Assembly: GCA_001970855.1 (NCBI GenBank)
Contig: LSSN01000796.1
Coordinates: forward strand, 2,166-15,703
DNA: 13,538 nt
Source of the DNA: Smittium culicis
Lineage: Eukaryota; Kickxellomycota; Harpellomycetes; Harpellales; Legeriomycetaceae
Direction: 5' to 3'
The position numbers and the translations under genes were made by a program. Under the pieces are notes generated by a model, which saw only the letters and a program-made list of their open reading frames with translations, ran no database searches and was not told the origin of the DNA. Positions 1 to 6,435 of this stretch are shown piece by piece (within the stretch, counting starts at the first letter, position 1; each line of letters begins with the position of its first letter).

Positions 1-1859
1 GAAAAGCACATATTTTTGCAAAGGGTCGACCATTTCAAAGAATTTACTGGGTATTTTAACCAGATATTCTACATAAACGACGAATTTTACGTTCCTGGAG
101 GTCCAATATGGCGTAAGTATAAAGAAATATAAAAAAAAAGCTTACATGCTACTAATATCTATAACTGCAGCACTTATAAGTGTATATAAAAACCATTTGC
201 TAATTTATTTATCATAAAATGTAAATGCTAGTTATTTCTCAAGGCGAGATACGGGCAGTTCCTGGGTATATAAGTTCTGGAGTCGACCAGAATTTCTTTG
301 TTGATATTGTTGAAATGACAGGAGGCATGATAGTGCTGCTAGAAATGAGAATGTATGGCGATTCGCAAATATACGAAACTTTGGAAACAAGAAATCTGCA
401 AAATGCGTTCACCGTGGACCAAATTCTTGAAGATTTTGCGTATTTTATAAGAACTTTTGACGCGCGAGCATACTCATCGAAATATGCGAGATATAACAGC
501 AGCATTGTTGAGAGTGCAGCTTCGAGTTCGTATAATTTTGGTAACAGCGATAGTGCCAAAAATAACACACAAACCGCGCCCAGCAGCAAAACACTCGTCG
601 AAAAAAGAGACGAATTGGGAACCAATGGTGGAAGTTTTGCAAAAAAGCAGCAACAATGGTTTTACTACGGCGCAAGTTTCTCCGCCAGTTTAGGGCAGTG
701 GCTTGTAAGGAAATATCCCGGTTTAGTTGACGGTGTTTACGCATCTTCTGGCGCCGTTGAATGTACCGACGATAATTACTACAGCGACATTGCGATTTCA
801 GATACGCTGGCGTGCTCGAGAAAATTGGCGCTTGCAGTCGACTTATTAGATTCAATATTCGAAGCGCCAATATGCGACAAAGAATTATCAAATCGTTTTT
901 TAGAACAGTTGAAGGAAATGAGCGATGATAATGTCCTAAATGGAGGCAGCTATAGTGCAAAAAAAGCAGTGAAAGAGATGTTTGGGTTTGAAGATATAGA
1001 GGATGATGCGGATTTTATGTATGCGATCAGTTCAGTAATTACATATAAAGTCCAGAACAATAGACCATTAGAAACCAATTTGGAGATTGTAAATAGCAAT
1101 AATGATAGCAAAAAATTCAATGGAACAGAATCAGGTAGAAGTATGGATTTGAATTATCTGTGTAGTTTGTTCGACGAGGCAGAAGATCACGTTAGTAGCT
1201 TGATGGCGTATGCCAGGTATATTAGTCAAATACGGTCGCTAATGAAACAAAATGAGGTCGGTGAGCAAGAAGATAACACAAACGAAGACTCAATAACTTT
1301 TGAAAAATCCGAAATTAAGGTAATACAAAAACCAGAAATTTCTCGGTCGAAATTCGGTAATGACAAGTCGAATACTGGACATAGAGCCTGGTTATTCATC
1401 ACATGCAACGAACTAGGTTTTTTCCCTACAAGCGCAAAGTTCCACGGGTTTGGGCAATCGACAAGATCATCATTTCTTTCAAAAGAGTATTTTCTGAACC
1501 AGTGCAATAGCTGGTTTGACGGTTTATGGGTAGAAGAGGACGCTTTAAATTCCAGATTTAACAAAACCAACATGCGGTTTGGCGGGAAGAACGTAGAGCC
1601 AAACCCTAGAACGGTTTATGTCGAAGGGGGTAAAGATCCAACTTACTACAACTCGGTTGTTAATAATTACTATTCCAATAGTACGTATTATAATAACGAA
1701 GAGTGGATTTATGAGCACCAGAATGTTATACTAATCCAGAATGGGCACCACCATTCGGAGCTCCTAGAAAAATCGAATTATAATTCTACTTTTCTTTTTG
1801 AAGCAAGGGAAAAAGTTTCGCATATTTTTAGACAATGGGTACATGAATGGGCGTTATAG
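1..1859 (+). CDS. S28 family serine carboxypeptidase (PRCP/DPP7/TSSP-like), 5' partial, two exons
   Basis: Exons <1-112 and 232-1859 join in phase 1 to give 579 residues; the N-terminus and any signal peptide lie outside the window. Family S28 enzymes cleave at proline, usually in lysosome/vacuole or outside the cell. Seen: the opening block with VDHF and PGGPIW, then EMRMYGDS (family EHRYYGES-like). The nucleophile motif is GASFSA at 669-686, with Ser about residue 186 (675-677), followed by RKYPGLVDG and ASSGAVE. A C-terminal block has HRAWLFITCNELGFF, the acid Asp in GGKDP (1635-1637) and the His in GHHHSEL (probably 1749-1751). The triad therefore looks complete. A Ser/Asn/Lys-rich insert (about residues 115-178) separates strand and nucleophile regions, longer than usual in the family. 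A second acidic insert lies about 1230-1370. The ATG at 225 is intronic, not the start. Family assignment is strong; substrate is unknown. Confidence 0.9.
113..231 (+). other. Intron in S28 peptidase gene (119 nt)
   Basis: Donor GTAAGT at 113-118, acceptor AG at 230-231, and a CTAAT branch-like site at 200-204. Splicing joins the codons GGPIW and ISQGE through a split Leu codon (C|TT) and restores the family block without a frame break. The strong fit to S28 on both sides supports the junction. Confidence 0.88.
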
Positions 1860-2059
1860 TCAAAGTTGTATACTTTCTCAACTATCAGAGTGTGTTAATA
1901 TATTATATTTTATTTGTTTAAGTTTTAATTATATTAAAAATAGAAGATGTATCAGTAAATATAATTTTACAGAGATTGTTATTGTTAGTTGAAATTATGG
2001 AGTTTAGCTTAAATGAATAAAAAAAAAGGTTATTAGTTAGAGTATCTGATTTGCATGCG
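1860..2059. other. Short convergent 3' spacer between peptidase and cytidylate kinase
   Basis: AT-rich, 200 bp between two stop codons facing each other. AATAAA lies on the plus strand at 2016-2021 (157 nt after the peptidase stop). On the minus strand it lies at 1914-1909 (about 146 nt after the kinase stop). If both are used, the two 3' UTRs overlap by roughly 100 nt or more. No gene seen. Confidence 0.5.
2016..2021 (+). terminator. Candidate poly(A) signal for S28 peptidase
   Basis: Exact AATAAA followed by an A run, downstream of the stop at 1857-1859. It is only a motif match in AT-rich DNA. Confidence 0.4.
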
Positions 2060-3187
2060 TTATTTATGTTGCTTGTCCATTCTATCGAGCACAAGGCTGA
2101 ACATTTTATCAACAACTTGGGGAATGGATAATTCGCCAGTATCCAAGACTACAGCATCGGCAGCTTTCGTTAGCGGCGAATGCTTTCTCGTTTGATCTTC
2201 GTAATCTCGCCTGTTAATTTCTGACAGGATCGAGTCGAAAGAGAAATCAGAGTTTTCGGCAAGGTCAAAGCTGCTTGTTTGTTTGAGTTTCAACATCTCG
2301 TCAAACCGCCTTTGCGCGCGAATTTTAGCATCGGCAGTCATGAACACCTTCAAGTTTGCATTTGGGAAGACACGCGTTCCAATATCGCGCCCATCCATGA
2401 CTAAGCCGTTGCCGAACTTGTTGCCAGTTTCTGTAAGGCTCGAGTGGTTACTATTGTCTCGCTGGCTGCTTTTGCTATTCACTGGGCTCGCCAATTCCTG
2501 TTGCTTTATAAGAACAGCATTTCTTATCTCTTCGAATTTGGCTACTAGACTTACAATCCTGTTTATTTGGTTGGTTCGCAGTTCTGTTGACACGTCCGAT
2601 CCGTTCAAGTAAACCAAATTTTTAGTAAATTTTTCAGACATAGAAGAGTTTTCGCTTGTTGATTTAGGCTTGGATTTAATTATTGTTTCCATAGATATGT
2701 TGGATTTTACTATTAGATCAGATAGTCTGGATATTTTATCTTCTGTGTCAAGCTTTTCCAAGTTATTTTGTATCGCGAGTAAAGTAGCCTGTTTCATAGA
2801 AATGAAGTTTATAATAAATGATTACTTGCTGAAATTTAGGTCAAAAATTAGAAGGAAAGGGGGCTAGAAAGTGTTGAAAATAAGTCTTTTAGCTTACCAC
2901 GCGATAAATCGAGCCGGAGTCGAGGTATAAATAACCAAGCTTTGAAGCCAATTGATTCGCGATCGTACCTAATATACCAATTTAAGAGTACCTAATTTTA
3001 TAAAGAATGGGGATATGGTAGAGCTAAAAGTAAGCACGAATCTTTAATTGAAGGCCATACTTTTTCCGGAAGCGGCTGGACCATCAATAGCGACAATGAA
3101 TCTTTCTGAGCTTAACAGTCTAAGCTGCCTGGAGAATGATTTGAGTGCTGAATTTGCGAAGGGTATATTTCTTCTTAGGATAAACAT
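2060..3187 (-). CDS. cmk: Bacterial-type (d)CMP kinase with probable mitochondrial leader, three exons
   Basis: Exons 3187-3061, 2968-2898 and 2788-2060 give 308 residues. Cmk phosphorylates CMP/dCMP with ATP. Residues 1-29 have Arg/Lys (R5, R6, K16, R20, R23), hydrophobics and Ser, with no acid before E28, resembling a mitochondrial presequence. Then come the P-loop GPAASGKS (36-43), LDSGSIYR (58-65, the CMP-binding Ser region), DVSTELRT (131-138), MDGRDIGTRVFP (197-208) and RDYEDQTRKHSPL (260-272, with the R..D..R lid/CMP residues R260, D264, R267). These are Cmk signatures, not those of eukaryotic UMP/CMP kinase. A Ser/Asn-rich insert lies about 165-192; bacterial Cmk is about 225 residues, so leader and inserts explain the length. 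An in-frame TAA lies upstream of the ATG. The ATG at 2797 is intronic and would lose the P-loop. It is divergent from RPS13. Confidence 0.9.
2789..2897 (-). other. Intron 2 of cytidylate kinase (109 nt)
   Basis: On the minus strand the donor GTAAGC starts at 2897 and the acceptor CAG ends at 2789, phase 0, joining IYRV to ATLLAIQ. A CTAAT branch-like site and a second usable AG (2830-2829) lie upstream. That AG is 40 nt away and would shift the frame. Confidence 0.85.
2969..3060 (-). other. Intron 1 of cytidylate kinase (92 nt)
   Basis: Reading the minus strand, the donor is GTATGG at 3060 and the acceptor AG at 2970-2969. It splits the P-loop Ser43 codon (A|GT), so GKS is completed only after splicing. 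The retained intron contains an in-frame TAA shortly after the donor. Confidence 0.88.
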
Positions 3188-4070
3188 TCTTGTTAATTAT
3201 TTTTTAAAGTGTATAGATAGATAGTTTAAAATACAACAGCTAACTAAACTCGCAGCTCTTCATACATATAATTATATTTATTTAACAGTTAGCAGTTAAT
3301 TATAGAGCTTTTAAGCCCCAATATAGATATAAGTTTCAAAAAATAGAGTAATAATTGTTTCGAGATATTATTCAATGAAAACCACTTTAAAAAATACGAT
3401 CTAACCAATAGAATCATCGTTTTATTACTGAAGAACACCATTATTGAGTTTTCAAAAAAGATTCACAAGATAAAATCATACCATTTTTATTTAATGTAAA
3501 AGTTTGTATACAAGTTTGAAGTTACTGATAATTTTTTCAAATCGGTTAATGTGAATGCGATTGTGAATTATAAAGGGATTGGATAAGATGTATATTAAAA
3601 ACGAGTATAGAGCTTTAATATATAATTATAGCTGATGAAAATATAACTTTACACAGAGAATTAAAGCAAGCGACTTACAACTAAAACTTTGCTGAATGTT
3701 TATTTAGATATCGCCAGTATACATAGGAATTTCAGTTTGGCCTAAATGAGCATAGATACTAAGAGTCTAAATGTATAAATCACAAGAAAAATCTAATGTA
3801 TCAGCTTAATGCTAGATCAAGTTGAAATATGAAATTTTGTTACAGCAGTTTGCGCATTATAAAAAATTCTGATGCTTTGGCTGTAGTTCAGCAAATAGAA
3901 TCTATAAATCTGAAGTTTTAAACGCTGTGAAATAGCGTGACATAACCAAATGCAAATTTACTGATCATTTTTGGAGTATAGACCAGAAATAATGATAGGA
4001 AATTTTCCATTGACTAAAAAAATGCACGTTTTATAGATTTAGTCAAATTACAACAATAATGGCTGTGTAG

Positions 4071-4419
4071 CCAATAAATAGTGCATTAAACTGAAAAAGG
4101 AAAATTTAAAGAAAGCTTTATAGCACGCCAATAAGAAGCAAATAATATCCTTGATCTGATAATTTAAAAATCAATTAGCCAATAAAAATAGAATTTAAAA
4201 ACTTTTGAATTGATCCATTATAGAATAGAGTGCTGAAAATTACAAAAAACGCTAATAGGTGGCAATTAGTTAAAGTCATGACATTAAAAGAAACTGACCA
4301 ATTATTATTAAAATAAAAATAAATAGAGCCACCAATAAATGTAAAGGATTGTTTAATGTGGACGTTAATTAATAGGCCAATAGATTATTAATAATACTAC
4401 CAATGAGTAACAGTCCAAT
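4071..4419 (+). promoter_or_regulatory. Cluster of eight CCAAT motifs upstream of RPS13
   Basis: Exact CCAAT starts at 4071, 4128, 4179, 4298, 4332, 4377, 4400 and 4415, all on the plus strand; five continue as CCAATA. Elsewhere in the noncoding DNA they occur only about once per kilobase. CCAAT is the core bound by the HAP/NF-Y complex. A role at RPS13 or at the divergent kinase is inference. Confidence 0.45.
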
Positions 4420-4456
4420 TATCGATTGCATTTAGACTTTCGGGTCAGTAAATATA

Positions 4457-4470
4457 CCCTTACACCCTAG
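4457..4470 (+). promoter_or_regulatory. Telomere-like ACCCT repeat in RPS13 promoter
   Basis: Two ACCCT half-sites (ACCCTTACACCCTA, starting at 4457) lie about 200 nt before the RPS13 ATG. In several fungi, ribosomal protein promoters carry ACCCTA-type sites for Tbf1/Rap1-like factors, and fission yeast has the related HomolE box. The match is by eye. Confidence 0.4.
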
Positions 4471-4527
4471 TTGCTTTATTTCCTCACTTTAAAAAAAAAG
4501 CTGCCTGAAAAACTCGATAATTGAATT

Positions 4528-4626
4528 GTGAGGAATAGCAAATAAAAAAAAATTTTATCACTAAAAATGCATAAATAATGAAAACATCTTTGTGAACTAA
4601 TATTCCTTCTCTCTGACTAATTTTAG
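4528..4626 (+). other. Possible 5' UTR intron of RPS13 (99 nt)
   Basis: The 3' side is convincing: a CTAAT branch-like site at 4617-4621 preceded by a pyrimidine-rich stretch and AG at 4625-4626. The proposed donor GTGAGG at 4528 is weaker. The length fits the other introns here, and leader introns are common in ribosomal protein genes. No coding consequence. Confidence 0.25.
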
Positions 4627-4670
4627 TTTCATTAAATATACTTTTGAAATTTAATTAAAGCTAATACAAG

Positions 4671-5679
4671 ATGGGTCGTCTTCACACTCCAGGAAAGGGT
4701 ATTTCATCCTCAGCTCTCCCATACAAACGCACCCCACCTACCTGGGTCAAAACCACCCCAGAAGAAGTCTGCAACAACATCTGCAAACTCGCCAAGAAGG
4801 GTGTCACCCCATCCCAAATCGGTGTCTTGTTGAGAGACTCCCACGGTATCCCAGTCGTCAGATACGTCACTGGTACCAAGATCGTCCGTATCTTGAAGGC
4901 TAACGGTCTTGCCCCAGAAATCCCTGAAGATCTCTACTTCTTGATCAAGAAGGCCGTATCTGTCCGCAAACATTTGGAACGTAACCGCAAAGACAGAGAT
5001 GCCAAATACAGATTGATTCTCATCGAATCCCGTATTCACCGTCTTGCTCGCTACTACAAGACCTCTGGTCAACTCCCACCAAACTGGAGATAGTAAGTTC
5101 CCATCACTTTACTCTAACTCTATTTCTAATCCATAAATAGGAGATATTTTCTCTCCTTTTCCATTTTAGTTCATTTATAGATCCTTTCACCATTGGCTTT
5201 TATTTTCCTGCAACAACTTTGGAAATATCCCTGTTTTAAACATTATGGAGATATTATTCTGATTTTTCTATTCGAATTTTCACATGGTATCTTGGCACTA
5301 CAACACTCCAGTCTTTTCATTAAATTTTTTATTGATTATGGTTGATGTTTTGTGCCATACGAATTATCTATTATTTACCACTGTATAAATTCCGTGGCTA
5401 ATATCAGATAACTCGTACCATATAAGCTTTAGAAATAAGCCATTCAAATGGATAATGGACATTACTTAGGGTTTCGCCGGTCACTCATATTTGAATCTAT
5501 TTTAAAATTGCTATACTGCAATTTTATGAATAAGATTTCTCTTTGTTTGATCACGCGTATTAATAGCTCTATAATAGTCTTTCTATGCTTTTCGAAGCCG
5601 CTGATAATTTATATCTAACAATTCTTATTTACCTTTTTTCTTTAGTGAATCATCCACCGCTTCTACTCTCGTCTCATAA
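4671..5679 (+). CDS. RPS13: 40S ribosomal protein S13 (uS15), two exons
   Basis: Exons 4671-5092 and 5646-5679 give 151 residues, the usual eukaryotic uS15 length. It is a small-subunit protein in the cytosolic ribosome. Exon 1 begins [20 protein letters not shown] and carries [57 protein letters not shown] and [13 protein letters not shown], nearly invariant in the family. Exon 1 looks as if it stops (AGA TAG) after PPNWR. The TA is followed by GTAAGT, and splicing to 5646 makes TAT (Tyr141) followed by [10 protein letters not shown] and TAA, the conserved tail. Codon use is strongly C-ending against an AT-rich background, as expected for a highly expressed gene. AATAAA follows at 5743. Without the second exon the protein would lack 11 residues. 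Confidence 0.97.
5093..5645 (+). other. Long intron of RPS13 (553 nt)
   Basis: Donor GTAAGT at 5093-5098, branch-like CTAAC at 5615-5619, a pyrimidine tract, then TTTAG ending at 5645. It is four to six times longer than the other introns in the window and T-rich. It contains an exact TTAGGGTTT at 5466-5474. I looked for box C/D snoRNA signals and found no convincing pair. Confidence 0.92.
5466..5474 (-). promoter_or_regulatory. Telobox-like AAACCCTAA inside RPS13 intron
   Basis: The plus strand reads TTAGGGTTT, the exact complement of the telobox known from plant ribosomal protein genes and close to fungal Tbf1-type sites. Together with the ACCCT pair in the promoter it may be regulatory, but a 9-mer can occur by chance. 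Confidence 0.3.
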
Positions 5680-6435
5680 TTTTGTTATATCTCGGATCAA
5701 TTTATTATTTCGATGTCTTTTTCCATCTAAATTCTTCAATTTAATAAAGTGCCTTGTCAAATATCCCTCTTGTTATATTGTTATTTATATTCCTGTGGCC
5801 TTGATACATCGGAACTTCAACTACTCTTTTATGATACGCGCTTATCTGTGATGTACAAGATTATCTGAATATTGATCCTCTGGGTGCCAATTTCACCCTT
5901 TGGAACTATAGCATTAGTAAGATCTATTGCTTTGAAGTTAAACCACTTTTTTAAACGTATTCATACTGTCTGAGAATAACGCTATCATAAAAGAATTTTT
6001 CAAGTTCGATCCTTATCAAGGTTATATTTATCTTACTATTTTTTATATTATTCTGTTAATTATTTAATAAATTTATTCTCATACAACCTGCAGTTTATTT
6101 CTATTTCAAATATTTTTTTTTTGATTTCGATCTTATTAATTTAATTTAGTTATTAGTTTGATCAATAATATACAGTAAGACCAATTATATGTCCTTTGGT
6201 TTGTTAGGATATTCTTTAATCATTTAATAAAAACTTGCTTAGTTTAATGCATTAAGCGCATTTCCATCACTAATAATATTCATGAATATATAAGTATTAT
6301 AATGTCTCCAAATAAATTTGTGTAAAATTCACACAGCGATTCAATTATTGCAAAAAGTTTCAATATCTATTGATAAATTATAAATTATTTAATCAAACTT
6401 AGCTGAGTACCAATGCAAAGAAAAATAAAATTCTA
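5680..6435. other. T-rich spacer between convergent RPS13 and SMG9
   Basis: The plus strand is pyrimidine-rich (row 5701-5760 has 29 T, 16 A, 10 C, 5 G). An open frame running through 5585-5851 is a chance frame: it overlaps RPS13 exon 2 and has no family match that I recognise. No RNA gene seen. Confidence 0.55.
5743..5748 (+). terminator. RPS13: Candidate poly(A) signal for RPS13
   Basis: Exact AATAAA 64 nt beyond the exon-2 stop codon, a normal distance. It supports the placement of the gene's 3' end after the second exon. Confidence 0.5.

Larger units (their letters stand above)
3188..4670. other. Divergent intergenic region between cytidylate kinase and RPS13 (1.48 kb)
   Basis: Very AT-rich, with A in excess of T on the plus strand near RPS13 (row 4141-4200 has 31 A and 19 T). 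I see no recognisable coding sequence, tRNA or snRNA. It must hold both promoters. Notable content: a CCAAT cluster (4071-4419), an ACCCT pair (4457-4469) and a possible leader intron (4528-4626). Confidence 0.6.

Noticed and set aside
239..960. Minus-strand open frames inside the S28 gene
   Set aside because: They are shadows of the well-supported plus-strand coding sequence.
2283..2612. Plus-strand open frame inside the cytidylate kinase gene
   Set aside because: Antisense shadow of exon 3, no family features.
5091..5096. Tandem stop TAG TAA ending a truncated S13
   Set aside because: The donor GTAAGT overlaps it and the missing conserved tail is found in a downstream exon.
5341..5605. 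Box C-like TTGATGT and box D-like CTGA in the RPS13 intron
   Set aside because: They are about 250 nt apart with no terminal stem, unlike a C/D snoRNA.
5585..5851. Open frame of 88 codons downstream of RPS13
   Set aside because: It covers the RPS13 branch site and exon 2 in another frame, is hydrophobic by T-richness, and matches nothing recognised.
5990..6020. GTTCGATCC resembling a tRNA B box
   Set aside because: No A box at a suitable distance, no T-arm or acceptor stem pairing.
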